The position numbers and the translations under genes are program-made. A model generated the notes under the pieces. The model was not told where the DNA came from. It made no database searches and was given only the letters and a program-made list of their open reading frames with translations. From Candidatus Altimarinota bacterium (lineage in GTDB: Bacteria > Patescibacteriota > Gracilibacteria > JAUYGZ01): a stretch of 64,000 bases of DNA. The stretch covers positions 62,001-126,000 of the forward strand of contig JARGOK010000002.1 in the NCBI GenBank assembly GCA_029233985.1, in the 5' to 3' direction. Each line of letters begins with the position of its first letter. The stretch's first letter is position 1. Below, in pieces: positions 37,194-46,384 of the stretch.

Positions 37194-38729
37194 ATGAACA
37201 AACCCTCTACTCCCTCAGACTCAGAAGAATATTCAATAAAGAATGAATACATCCCACACTCTCAAGACAATCAAAATATATCAGTAAAAACATTCCCAAA
37301 AATTGGAAGAAGCGTATATGCCAACAAACAGATAAAAAAAGGGGAAACAATCGCTCAATTTAACGGAAAAAAAATAGTAGGGTTTCCTATTACAGAACTC
37401 CCAAATGAAGCACCTGACTATTTGAGAGACCACGTCATTCAAACGGGTGAGTTCACATATCTTCATGGAAAAAACGGGCTTGCAGAACTTCTCAACCATT
37501 CCTGTGACCCAAACTGTGGGATTACAGGAGACTCAACCATTGTCGCCATCAAAACCATTCTTCCCGATGAAGAACTCAACTGGGACTATGCTATGACTGA
37601 AGACAGCAACTGGTACCTTGAAAACTGCCAATGTGGATCAGACAAGTGTAGAGGAACGATAGGCCCATATAGAGATCTTCCTCAAGAAACGAAAAAATCA
37701 TACTGGCCTCACACTGCCACATGGCTACAAAAAAAATACCCAGAAAACAACCCACTGCACACAAGTCGTTCTAATGACTATAGCTGGAATAAAGATCTCA
37801 GAATCATCCATTATCCTGACACAACAGTTCTCGCAAACGACACCGAGATGATGGAAAAGCTCGCTCGAATGGAGTTGATCACCTGGGGACTTGAGCCTTT
37901 TAATGAATATGCCTATTGTGTTGATAAAAAATGCGGCACAGTGATTGACCTTACCGAAGCCTATCCAGAGTTCAAACATCTCAAAAAAAATTACAAACAA
38001 CTTATCAAAGAGTTTCCACTTGTCACAACGCTCATAAATAATGAAGAACTCAGAGTGCCTCCTTGTCCATGTTGCAATGGCCAATCAGAACTCATATGTG
38101 GGCCAGATAGCTTCATTCCAAAGCTGAAGAAATACTTTAAAAATAACGTTTTTGGAGTCATCGCAGTTGACAAAAAAGACGACATCCAAGGCTTTGCGAA
38201 TGCCATGCTGAGCACTAGGTCAAAAGTCTTCCACGAAGTAATAAACTATCGAGGAGGCTACAATTACAACGATTATATAAGAAATATATCCAGCATACTC
38301 AAAGACAAAACAATGAGTGATGGATCGGAAGAAATCGTCTATTGGAACAAAATAGCCCTTACACCACCATACAGAGGCGGAAAAAGTGATTATTTTGGCT
38401 GGCTAAGAAGAGAATTATTAGAACTCAAGCCAGAGTATGATGATTTGCCACTTACCGGGGATACTCGCTTTGACACGAAAGTATACTCACTCTTCAAAGG
38501 GCTCGGATACCAAGATGTCGTGCAAGATCCTTTTGGTCATGTCATTCATGTCTTCAAAGACTACAAAAAAATGCGGAAAATTGCTCAAATGTCTCGAGAT
38601 GAATTTACCAAAACATTTGGAAAAACAATTAAAGCGTCACAAGAACACCAAAAAAATGTGCTCGAACCTCAGATTGATAAAATAAAAAAAGCCTACCAAG
38701 ATGGTTTCGACAACAACATAAGTATGTAA
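37194..38729 (+). CDS. SET-domain protein with zinc-rich and GNAT-like C-terminal part
   Basis: 511 residues. A SET methyltransferase domain spans about 25-155: GRSVYANKQIKKGETIAQFNG, LAELLNHSCDPNCGI (NHSC motif), ELNWDYAM, then the post-SET cysteines CQCGSDKCRGTIG. Further Cys pairs (CVDKKCG near 243 and PPCPCCNG near 287) suggest a zinc site. Residues about 300-480 look like an acyltransferase fold (FGVIAVDKKDDIQGFANAML, FKGLGYQDVVQDPFGHVIHVFKDY); this part is inference. SET proteins methylate lysines; bacterial targets are mostly unknown. Tight linkage to the PLP decarboxylase suggests a common pathway. Confidence 0.75.
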   Translation: MNKPSTPSDSEEYSIKNEYIPHSQDNQNISVKTFPKIGRSVYANKQIKKGETIAQFNGKKIVGFPITELPNEAPDYLRDHVIQTGEFTYLHGKNGLAELLNHSCDPNCGITGDSTIVAIKTILPDEELNWDYAMTEDSNWYLENCQCGSDKCRGTIGPYRDLPQETKKSYWPHTATWLQKKYPENNPLHTSRSNDYSWNKDLRIIHYPDTTVLANDTEMMEKLARMELITWGLEPFNEYAYCVDKKCGTVIDLTEAYPEFKHLKKNYKQLIKEFPLVTTLINNEELRVPPCPCCNGQSELICGPDSFIPKLKKYFKNNVFGVIAVDKKDDIQGFANAMLSTRSKVFHEVINYRGGYNYNDYIRNISSILKDKTMSDGSEEIVYWNKIALTPPYRGGKSDYFGWLRRELLELKPEYDDLPLTGDTRFDTKVYSLFKGLGYQDVVQDPFGHVIHVFKDYKKMRKIAQMSRDEFTKTFGKTIKASQEHQKNVLEPQIDKIKKAYQDGFDNNISM

Positions 38730-38789
38730 AGAAATAGTCACGCCATCACAATTTTGCTAAGATGAGAACCAATTTCACTATGAATTATC

Positions 38790-40901
38790 ATGTATATTGA
38801 ATCTCTCTATATAACCACAGCAACTCTTGTTGGACTGACATCATTTTTGGCTCTCAAGCAAAACCATTCAAAAAGAGCAAACCTCTACTATACAGGGTTT
38901 GGACTTTTCACACTGTTTTGGATGTGCAGCCTCTATTTTGGCTTTGGATCAGCCCACACTGGAAATATTGAAGAAGCAAATACTCTATTTAGAGCCGTAT
39001 TTGCTTTTGGGTCTCTTTTTATGTTTTTTTTAACACTTTTTTTTTACGAATTCCCAAATCGAAGCTACCAATTTCATCGCTTCTTCGAATACATCTTTAT
39101 AGGACTTACTTTTTCACTTGCTACTGTTGCCTTTTTCACAAAGTGGATCTATGAATCAGTAATACTTCTCGAATCTGGTGAACTCGTAGATATATTTGGA
39201 TTTCTCTACCCAGCATTTCTCGGGTACACCTTTCTCAATTTTGCTATTCAAATTTATCTTTTTATTCAAAAACGCAAAAGATCACAAGGAATCGAAAAAC
39301 AAAAAATATCTCTAGCTTTTACTGGGATGTTTCTTTTCAATTTTGCAGTCATTATGACAAATGTCATCTTACCACTCTTTAATTTCTATATCTTTCAGGT
39401 TGAAGCTGTTACTTTTTCACTTATTTTCCTTATACCAGCACTGTACTCTATGCGTCGGTTCCGGTTTTTCGGAGCATCCTACACAGCACTTAAAATCACC
39501 AGAACACTCATTCTCATAACACTTTTCTCAGCTACCACAGCGATATCATTTCTTCTCCTTTCAGACCTTTCTATTGGATCAACAGACCAAATCCTCATTG
39601 TGTCCGCTCTTGCAGGATTAATGTTATACACAAAAGCAGACCAATGGGTTCCAGAACTCACAACAACCGAGTTTCGACAATTCAGAACAGGGCTAGAAAC
39701 ACTCAGGTCTCAAATATTCTACTGTCAAAACTATTCCAGACTTCTTCAAAACCTCGAAAATGTATTTGTGTTAAGTCTCCACCTTTCTGCTGTCAAACTA
39801 TATCTTGTCAGAGAAAAAGAAGCATCCATATTTATCCCCATATATATCAAAGACGATCTCGTTCAATACTTAGAATCAAAAAAACTCTCTCTTTTAACTC
39901 GTACGCCAAAAAACAACCATTTTTTCACATCGAAAGAATCACAACTCTGCCTTCCAATCTATCTAGATAACAAAGTAATTGGTCTCTTTTTCATCGGAAA
40001 AAAAGCCGACAATGAACCCTATTCTCAAGAAGAAATTAATGAGATAAAAAAAACTCACCAAGCACTTCAGGTCTGCTTTATCAACATCTTGCTGCAGAGC
40101 AACTTGAATGAAGAAAACAACCTCATGAAAGACCTCATTCAAAAGAAAACAAAAAGTTTAAGATCACAAAACATGGAGATCAAACAACTCTTAAGGCAAC
40201 AGTCAGATTTCATTGCAGTCACGGCTCATGAATTCAGAACACCACTTAATATTGCCCTTCTTCAGCTTGAAGACACGCTTGATTCGTACGACCACAACAA
40301 CCAAGTGCTAGCAGATATGGATGTATTAGGAGGCTCGCTTGAGCGCCTCAAATCACTCACACAAAACCTTTTTGATGTTCAAAAATATGACCTCGAAAAA
40401 GTCACACTAAAAAAAGAACCTCAATCACTGCAGTCGCTACTCCAAATCATCACAAATGATTTCCAGGACCTCAGCAAACAAAAACAACTCAAGCTCCATT
40501 TGGTCTCACTAAAAAAAGACATCACTATAAACTGCGACGCTCCAAAAATTCACCAAGTCTTCAGTAACATCATTAGCAATGCAATGAAGTTCACTCCAGA
40601 AAAAGGGAAAATAGAAATAGAAGCCATCACAAACGCAACAGAAGTACAAATACATATACGAGACACAGGAACAGGTATATCAGAAGACAATAAAAAAAGG
40701 GTTTTTGAAAAATTTCAAAGTACCGATGCAACACAAGGAATGGGTATTGGAATGGGACTCTATATTTGCAAAAAAATCATAGAGCTCCACATGGGATCCA
40801 TTCATGTTGTAGACAATCGCCCAAAAGGATCCGTATTTATTTTAAAATTACCGATACATGCGAATGCAAGTACTCAACCAAAACCTTTGGGGGAGTATTA
40901 A
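38790..40901 (+). CDS. Sensor histidine kinase with 7TM-type N-terminus and GAF-like domain
   Basis: 703 residues. About seven membrane helices in the first 270 residues resemble the histidine-kinase N-terminal 7TM region. A GAF-like sensor follows (about 300-440), then a DHp domain with the phospho-acceptor His480 in AVTAHEFRTPLN. The ATPase domain has the N box NIISNAMKFTPEKG, G1 DTGTGIS and G2 GMGIGMGLYICKKI. It heads a cluster with three response regulators and one degenerate kinase-like protein, and its last 65 bases overlap the opposite-strand receiver gene. Confidence 0.92.
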   Translation: MYIESLYITTATLVGLTSFLALKQNHSKRANLYYTGFGLFTLFWMCSLYFGFGSAHTGNIEEANTLFRAVFAFGSLFMFFLTLFFYEFPNRSYQFHRFFEYIFIGLTFSLATVAFFTKWIYESVILLESGELVDIFGFLYPAFLGYTFLNFAIQIYLFIQKRKRSQGIEKQKISLAFTGMFLFNFAVIMTNVILPLFNFYIFQVEAVTFSLIFLIPALYSMRRFRFFGASYTALKITRTLILITLFSATTAISFLLLSDLSIGSTDQILIVSALAGLMLYTKADQWVPELTTTEFRQFRTGLETLRSQIFYCQNYSRLLQNLENVFVLSLHLSAVKLYLVREKEASIFIPIYIKDDLVQYLESKKLSLLTRTPKNNHFFTSKESQLCLPIYLDNKVIGLFFIGKKADNEPYSQEEINEIKKTHQALQVCFINILLQSNLNEENNLMKDLIQKKTKSLRSQNMEIKQLLRQQSDFIAVTAHEFRTPLNIALLQLEDTLDSYDHNNQVLADMDVLGGSLERLKSLTQNLFDVQKYDLEKVTLKKEPQSLQSLLQIITNDFQDLSKQKQLKLHLVSLKKDITINCDAPKIHQVFSNIISNAMKFTPEKGKIEIEAITNATEVQIHIRDTGTGISEDNKKRVFEKFQSTDATQGMGIGMGLYICKKIIELHMGSIHVVDNRPKGSVFILKLPIHANASTQPKPLGEY

Positions 40902-41217
40902 TTTTAATTAAGTAAGCGTCTGCACCTTTATAAACTGCATCTGTCTGCAACTGTTCAGCACTATAATTTGAAAGCATAATAACATGAGCATTTGGTAAAT
41001 GTTCTTTCACTGTTGGGATCAGCTCAAGTCCTGATTTTTCCATACCTTTTATCCCATGGTCCAGCAAAACAATATCCGCCATAAAATGTTCTAATTCCAG
41101 CTCTGTTTCTTCTGCAGTCTTACACCAATTCACTACATAACCCGCCTTCTCAAGGCGTTTTTTATAAATCCTTCCCAGGACCTCTTCATCTTCGAGAATT
41201 AATATCTTGTTGTTCAT
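40837..41217 (-). CDS. Single-domain response regulator
   Basis: 126 residues from ATG at 41217 (MNNKILILEDEEVLGRIYKK). A CheY-like receiver with the acidic pair EDEE, the acceptor Asp in IVLLDHGI, and a later Lys in YLIKIN. No output domain. The 3' end overlaps the histidine kinase gene by 65 bases on the other strand, which ties the two convergent transcripts together. Confidence 0.85.
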   Translation of the reverse strand: MNNKILILEDEEVLGRIYKKRLEKAGYVVNWCKTAEETELELEHFMADIVLLDHGIKGMEKSGLELIPTVKEHLPNAHVIMLSNYSAEQLQTDAVYKGADAYLIKINTPPKVLVEYLHSHVSVILK

Positions 41218-41242
41218 AAAAAACAATTTGTTAAGCACAGTA

Positions 41243-41932
41243 TTACACAATATTATCCTTTCTTAAACAATATCCCTCGCCCGGCAAAACACGAATCCAA
41301 TTTTGACACCCACTCCCCAAATCATTTCGCAATCGAGAAATTGATTGTCGAATATTTCGATGTGGGTTGAGCTGCAGATCTCCCCAATACTTTTGCATAA
41401 TATACTCATGAGTCAAAAGTAATTCTGGCTGACTTAAAAACAACAACAATAAAGCTTTGTTTCTCTTTGACATATGAAGAACTTTTTTTCGAAACAACAC
41501 CTCATGACGCGCTGAATCGTAATACAACCCTTCATATTGCAAATCTTTACGTGGAATAAACTGACCAACACCAAACCATCTCTTCACCCTCAATTCCAAT
41601 TCCCGACAGTCAAAAGGTTTTGTAATGTATTCATTAACTCCAATTTCAAAAGCCTCAGATAAGACCGAAACAGAATGCAATGCGGTAACAACAATCAAAG
41701 GAATTACAGGTTTTTGCTTGCGTACTTCATTACAAATCCAAAGACCAGCTCTATCTTGCTCTCCTAAAACTATATCAACAATAAGAACATCATAGATCCC
41801 TGATAATGCCATCACAAGAGCTTGATCCTTTTCTGCCTGTGTCGTTACGTTGTTTACGCGAGGAGTTTTTCTGAAAATCATAGCAAGCGCACTTGCAATT
41901 TCTTCCTGATCCTCGATAATCAAAATATTCAT
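41243..41932 (-). CDS. OmpR-like response regulator
   Basis: 229 residues from ATG at 41932 (MNILIIEDQEEIASALAMIF). Receiver domain at 1-120 with Asp in VLIVDIVLG and Lys in YITKPF, then a winged-helix DNA-binding domain (LLTHEYIMQKYWGDLQLNPHRNIRQSISRLRNDLG and GYCLR). It ends 26 bases before the single-domain receiver gene on the same strand. Confidence 0.88.
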   Translation of the reverse strand: MNILIIEDQEEIASALAMIFRKTPRVNNVTTQAEKDQALVMALSGIYDVLIVDIVLGEQDRAGLWICNEVRKQKPVIPLIVVTALHSVSVLSEAFEIGVNEYITKPFDCRELELRVKRWFGVGQFIPRKDLQYEGLYYDSARHEVLFRKKVLHMSKRNKALLLLFLSQPELLLTHEYIMQKYWGDLQLNPHRNIRQSISRLRNDLGSGCQNWIRVLPGEGYCLRKDNIV

Positions 41933-41989
41933 AAGGAAGCCATTATTAAAACAAACTATAGTGTATTCTATAACTCCTAACCCAGAAAA

Positions 41990-42589
41990 ATGAATATTCA
42001 AAACAGCAAGAGTCTGGTACGACATGAAATCATGAACACACTCACCATCATTTTATACAAACTAGAAAATGACCCACTCTCTCGTGAAGAACAACAATCC
42101 TTAAAGCACATCATCAGAAATCTCAGCAATCTTATTTGCTATGAAGACCTCCTAGCTGGCGAAAAAACTGAACCGTTCCCAGAAGAAACATCCCTACAAG
42201 AAAGCTTAGACTACATTCATTTTAGAATACAATCAGAAAACAGGACTGGCCTACTCATCGATAAACCAACTTCTCTAACAATAAAAACCGATAAACAGTA
42301 TTTCAATGAATGTTTGTATCAAATAGCTAGTCTCAAAAAACAAAAGAATTTCATTCAAAAAATATCACCAAACGACTCAGAAAATTGTATTATTTTCACA
42401 AAAAACACAGCTGAGAATCTCATACCAGTACAATTAGAGCTCAAATCATTACTTTTAAAAACAAAAGAAGACCATTCGCTTTTTCAAATTCAAATCGCTT
42501 TAAAAATTGCCCAATCAATTGGCATCACACTGACTGAAAAAGAAAAGATCATCACCATCAGCCTTCCACCTGAAAAAATCACTCAATAA
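41990..42589 (+). CDS. Degenerate histidine-kinase-like phosphotransfer protein
   Basis: 199 residues. The N-terminal helix LVRHEIMNTLTIILYKLE resembles a DHp H-box (HE-MNTL), followed by a second helix ending RNLSNLICYEDLL. The C-terminal half looks like a GHKL ATPase fold without the N and G boxes, the layout of a ChpT-type histidine phosphotransferase. Such proteins relay phosphate between receivers, which fits the three response regulators around it. No sensor region. The last 11 bases overlap the next regulator gene on the other strand. Confidence 0.55.
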   Translation: MNIQNSKSLVRHEIMNTLTIILYKLENDPLSREEQQSLKHIIRNLSNLICYEDLLAGEKTEPFPEETSLQESLDYIHFRIQSENRTGLLIDKPTSLTIKTDKQYFNECLYQIASLKKQKNFIQKISPNDSENCIIFTKNTAENLIPVQLELKSLLLKTKEDHSLFQIQIALKIAQSIGITLTEKEKIITISLPPEKITQ

Positions 42590-43244
42590 TGTAACCAGCA
42601 CCTCTTTTTGTTTGAATCAAAAATTTTAACGAACCCTTATTAATCTTATTTCTCAAACGAGCCATGTGAACATCAACGACGTTTGAGAGCAAGGTATCTG
42701 CAGATCCCCAAACATTTTCTAAAATATCATAGCGACTCACCACCTTTCCTCGATTCTGACACAAGTACTCCAGTATTCGGTATTCTCGAGGAGAAAGATC
42801 AATGGGCTCCTTTGCACGGGATACTATTTTTCGATTCCGATCAATCACCATATCATGAATAACAATATCACCATGACGATGAACGTCTTTTCGTCTCATC
42901 AAAGCACGCACTCTTGCAGTGAGTTCAGAAACACTATAAGGCTTTACAATAAAGTCATCAGCGCCACTATCGAGAGCAGTAACTCTCTCATCGACCGAAG
43001 AATGTCCTGAAAGCATAACGATAGGAGTCTGAATATCTTTATTTCTCAAAGCTTTACAAACAGCAATTCCATCCATCTTTGGAAGAATGTAATCCATCAC
43101 AATAACATCATAATCTGATGTTGAAGCCATAAACAAAGCTTGCTCACCATCATACGCAACATCAACTGCAACCATTTGGCTTTCCAAAGGCTTTCTTAAG
43201 AACATGGCCTGATGGGGATTATCCTCAACTATCAATACTCTCAT
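42579..43244 (-). CDS. OmpR-family response regulator
   Basis: 221 residues from ATG at 43244 (MRVLIVEDNPHQAMFLRKPL). Receiver with acidic pair ED, Asp in YDVIVMDYILPKMDG and Lys in DDFIVKPYSVSEL; the winged helix has DLSPREYRILEYLCQNRGKVVSR and SNVVDVHMARLRNKI, all classical. Of the regulators here this is the most complete one. Confidence 0.93.
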   Translation of the reverse strand: MRVLIVEDNPHQAMFLRKPLESQMVAVDVAYDGEQALFMASTSDYDVIVMDYILPKMDGIAVCKALRNKDIQTPIVMLSGHSSVDERVTALDSGADDFIVKPYSVSELTARVRALMRRKDVHRHGDIVIHDMVIDRNRKIVSRAKEPIDLSPREYRILEYLCQNRGKVVSRYDILENVWGSADTLLSNVVDVHMARLRNKINKGSLKFLIQTKRGAGYIIE

Positions 43245-43413
43245 ACAATTCATTAATTTCAGATCGACAATACATGAAGGAGTATGAAGAAACGATGAAA
43301 ATCAGAACCAAAATCTCAAATGACAATTGAATGAAAAAAAGATGAATATTTTCAAACGACTTGTCATTTTTATATAAAATCAAAAAAATTCTTCTATCAT
43401 TGAAAACAATATA

Positions 43414-43590
43414 ATGATTCATATGAGAAATCGCGAAAATGAACTCAAAAAAACCACAGGAGTACTTGTTTTTACTCTCGTCGTATTACTCATTTTTGTT
43501 CTTAGTTGTGGCGCTTTATCTGCAACAATTGAAGAATACAAGCACATTGAAAAAAAAGAAAACTCTATGAAAAATCAAGAACCGAAATAA
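43414..43590 (+). CDS. Small single-pass membrane protein
   Basis: 58 residues from ATG at 43414; MRNRENELKK starting at 43423 is an alternative start. A charged N-terminus is followed by one hydrophobic helix (GVLVFTLVVLLIFVLSCGALSA) and a charged tail. It is divergent from the OmpR-type regulator. No homology recognised; the clear polarity pattern is the only support. Confidence 0.5.
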   Translation: MIHMRNRENELKKTTGVLVFTLVVLLIFVLSCGALSATIEEYKHIEKKENSMKNQEPK

Positions 43591-43723
43591 TTCACAAATA
43601 TTTAGGGTTCTAAACAACTGCCTGTGACACTCTAAAACTAAAGAGTGTATTATTAAGGAATGCACACAAAAACTCCACCCAAAGATATTGACCGAGAATA
43701 TACCAGCTGATAATCTCAGAACA

Positions 43724-43756
43724 ATGAAAAATACAATTATTATTATCGACCTCTAA
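43724..43756 (+). CDS. Leader peptide of the threonine synthase attenuator
   Basis: Ten codons reading MKNTIIIIDL then TAA: one Thr and four consecutive Ile codons. It is followed at once by alternative RNA hairpins and a T-run before threonine synthase, as in the thr and ilv leaders of enterobacteria whose leader peptides carry Thr and Ile codons. The ribosome site is weak (AGAACA before ATG), as for many genes here. Confidence 0.5.
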   Translation: MKNTIIIIDL

Positions 43757-43812
43757 AACAGCCGCGAGTATTCGTACACTTTTTGTAGATCTCGCAGCAG
43801 CGAGGTCTTTTT
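43748..43812 (+). promoter_or_regulatory. Transcription attenuator of threonine synthase
   Basis: Terminator: CTCGC at 43791-43795 pairs with GCGAG at 43800-43804, followed by GTC and TTTTT at 43808-43812. Antiterminator: GCCGCGAG at 43761-43768 can pair with CTCGCAGC at 43791-43798 (one mismatch). GACCTC at 43748-43753, inside the leader peptide's last codons, pairs with GAGGTC at 43802-43807. A ribosome stalled on the Ile codons or running to the stop would select between these folds. Confidence 0.6.
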
Positions 43813-43859
43813 GACAACAACAAATTTTATCTCTATCTCAATTCCTAACATCTATTCCC

Positions 43860-45680
43860 TTGAAAACCTATCACCTCAAATGCTACCACTGCGAGCGACC
43901 TCATAAAGAAACGGAATCTGTCACAGAATGTATCAAATGTGGAGGACCTCTTGAAACCTATTTCAATTATGAAGAAGTCCACCGAAGACTCAATATGCAC
44001 TCTTTGAAGACTGCACCTCTTTCTGCAATGAAATACGTCGCATTTTATCCGATCGAAAATTTTGAATCGATTGTCTCACTCCAGGAAGGTGGGACTCCTC
44101 TCCTCCATGCAACAAACCTTGGAAACAAACTCGGCCTCAAATATCTCTATATCAAAAATGAAGGCCTTAACCCAACAGGGGTTTTCAAAGACAGAGGAAC
44201 GATGGTAGAAGTAACCAAAGCCAAAGAACTTGGAGCTAAAGCTATCTGCCTCGCATCAACTGGAAATATGGCTGCCTCAGTAGCCGCGTATGCATCAGCA
44301 GCAAAAATCCCATGTTACGTTCTTGTTCCAGAAGGGACCCCCGTTGGAAAACTTGCTCAAACTCTCACTTTTGGAGCTCGAGTCATTCAGGTTCGAGCTG
44401 ATTACTCACGATGCGCAGAACTAGCTTCAGAAATGGCAAAGAAGTTCGGGTATTACTTAGCCGGAGACTATACTTTTCGAACAGAAGGTCAAAAATCTCA
44501 AGGATACGAAATCATTGAACAACTTTTTTGGAAATGCCCAGATTACATCGTCTGCTCTGTCGGAAATGGAACAAATTTCCATGCCATATACAAAGGAATT
44601 AAAGAATTCTACAACCTCGGACTCATAAAAAAGCTCCCGAAAATAATCGTAGCCCAAACAACCGGATGCAATCCTCTCGTAAAAGCCTTTCAAAAAAAAA
44701 GCACCAAGTTTACGATCATAAAACCCAACACTGTTGCCTCAGCAATGGCTGTTGGAAATCCATCAGACGGAAGAAAAATCCTCGAAGACGTTTACGAATC
44801 AGGTGGAGGCTGCTACGAAGTCGATGATGAATATCTCCTCCAAGCTCAACAAGAAATGGCACGCGAAGAAGGTGTTTTTTCTGAACCTTCCGGTGCACTC
44901 TCCTATGCTGTGGCAAAAAAACTCGCTGATGAGAATTTCTTCAAATCTGATGATGTGATCGTTGTCAGCGCTTGTGGAAACGGCCTCAAAGACCCAAAAT
45001 CACCTCTAAAAATCCTTCCTGAACCCGCAACTCTCGAACCTGAGTTTTCAGAAATAGAACGATTCATCGACCAAAAACTCTATGCAATACGTGAAAGTGG
45101 TAGTTCAGAAAAAACAAAGATCTTGTTTTCAAATACTCCAACAGCAGAAAAAGTCGGAAATATCATAATCAAGGAGTTTGATGTCGACATCACCAACAAG
45201 ATTTTAGAAGCAGTTACAGAAAACATTAAACAATTCATCACAAAGGGAAAAAAAATCAAAAAAGCGGATCTTGGATATATCTTAGAAGAAGTTCTTGATG
45301 AATTTTCCCTCCAAGACAGAGTAATCTCTATAGAAGACTTTGAAATCAAAACTGGCATGCACAAACCTGCCAAAGCTGAAATCTGGGGGAACGCATTTGG
45401 AAAAGAGTTCAAAAGCACAGCAGAGGGAGTAGGGCCAGTCGATGCCGCTATCATCGCAATCAAAGAAGGACTCAAAGACCAAGACGAACTCGATGTAAAG
45501 CTCATTGATTATGCTGTAGAAATCGATACTAGAGGAGTTGACGCTTCTGTAGAAATCAAAATGACCATGTCTGGAAAAAACGGAGATAGCATCGTTTCTC
45601 GAACAACTTCACCAGATATTATTGTCGCTTCAATTAAAGCCTTTGAAAAAGGATTTAATATTCTCTACAGCAAAAGATAA
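43860..45680 (+). CDS. thrC: Threonine synthase fused to a LeuA-type regulatory domain
   Basis: 606 residues from a TTG start. Residues 1-35 carry a possible zinc knuckle (Cys 8, 11, 24, 27). The PLP domain follows (about 60-390): GGTPLLHATNLG, the PLP lysine 110 in GVFKDRG, ASTGNMAASVAAYA, SVGNGTNFHAIYKG and EPSGA. It converts O-phosphohomoserine to threonine. Residues about 450-606 match the LeuA dimer/allosteric domain (AEIWGNAFGKEFKSTAEGVGPVDAA, IDTRGVDASVEIKM, SPDIIVASIKAFEKGFN). That domain normally binds leucine in isopropylmalate synthase or isoleucine in citramalate synthase, so here it may sense isoleucine, as the leader does. Confidence 0.88.
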   Translation: MKTYHLKCYHCERPHKETESVTECIKCGGPLETYFNYEEVHRRLNMHSLKTAPLSAMKYVAFYPIENFESIVSLQEGGTPLLHATNLGNKLGLKYLYIKNEGLNPTGVFKDRGTMVEVTKAKELGAKAICLASTGNMAASVAAYASAAKIPCYVLVPEGTPVGKLAQTLTFGARVIQVRADYSRCAELASEMAKKFGYYLAGDYTFRTEGQKSQGYEIIEQLFWKCPDYIVCSVGNGTNFHAIYKGIKEFYNLGLIKKLPKIIVAQTTGCNPLVKAFQKKSTKFTIIKPNTVASAMAVGNPSDGRKILEDVYESGGGCYEVDDEYLLQAQQEMAREEGVFSEPSGALSYAVAKKLADENFFKSDDVIVVSACGNGLKDPKSPLKILPEPATLEPEFSEIERFIDQKLYAIRESGSSEKTKILFSNTPTAEKVGNIIIKEFDVDITNKILEAVTENIKQFITKGKKIKKADLGYILEEVLDEFSLQDRVISIEDFEIKTGMHKPAKAEIWGNAFGKEFKSTAEGVGPVDAAIIAIKEGLKDQDELDVKLIDYAVEIDTRGVDASVEIKMTMSGKNGDSIVSRTTSPDIIVASIKAFEKGFNILYSKR

Positions 45681-45766
45681 TGGTGCCCGAGGCGGGACTT
45701 GAACCCGCACGAGATTGCTCTCAAGGGATTTTAAGTCCCTCGTGTCTACCATTCCACCACCCGGGC
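45681..45766 (-). tRNA. tRNA-Leu (UAA)
   Basis: 86 bases including an encoded CCA. GCCCGGG / CCTCGGGC acceptor stem, D-loop GGTGGAATGGTAGAC, anticodon TAA at 45731-45733 (complement), a class II variable arm and TTCAAGTCCCGCC. Its 3' end directly abuts the stop codon of the convergent threonine synthase gene. Confidence 0.93.
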
Positions 45767-45943
45767 ATCTAGCTCAGCTATCTACCAAAAATCTTCAATT
45801 TTTAGCAGATCCCTGTCCTACACTCCAGATCTTCGTTCCTCAGCTCCTCCGTTTAGGAACGCAATGCTCACGGGTCGTCACCAGGGCATTATAAAGACGC
45901 ATCGATACTAATCGAATCAAGAGTGGAGTTCAATAAGATCCCT

Positions 45944-46384
45944 CTAATTACTCACTAAAAGTACTTTTTCACGATCTGACAGATCAATTTGCCACCGCTC
46001 AGCTGATTCCAATAAAAACGAAAGGTATGCTCCATTTGGCAAATCGTAGCATTCTAAAACTTGAGCAGTACTAAACACCAATAAATGATGAAACATCACT
46101 TTACTCAGAAATGAACCGTCGTAATTCAATGAGTTAAAAAAATTCCACATCTCCATATTGTAAAACCTCCCTCCTCTCTTTAGCAATCGATCTGAAACAT
46201 TCACAAAAGCTGCTGCTATATCACTACGAAGATTCAAAGTACAATCCTTAGAAACCATCTGAAGAAGATCATCTCGAACCTTTGTACAAATCATCGACGG
46301 TTGAAAACCAACAGTCTCAGTACATACAGGGACGCTAGGCGAAGCAATATTCACGATTTCATGTATTTTTCGAAAAGGAGGCAT
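45944..46384 (-). CDS. Hypothetical protein
   Basis: 146 residues, start MPPFRKIHEIVNI. Mixed helical protein with several aromatic clusters (YNMEMWNFFNSLNYDG, VMFHHLLVFS). No signal peptide, no motif recognised. It stands alone between two tRNA genes on the same strand. The 431 bases to the next tRNA (46385-46815) show only AT-rich sequence and a short unsupported open frame. Confidence 0.45.
   Translation of the reverse strand: MPPFRKIHEIVNIASPSVPVCTETVGFQPSMICTKVRDDLLQMVSKDCTLNLRSDIAAAFVNVSDRLLKRGGRFYNMEMWNFFNSLNYDGSFLSKVMFHHLLVFSTAQVLECYDLPNGAYLSFLLESAERWQIDLSDREKVLLVSN

Noticed and set aside
45767-45943. Small RNA between tRNA-Leu and the hypothetical gene
   Set aside because: Some GC-rich stretches but no convincing stem, promoter or terminator.
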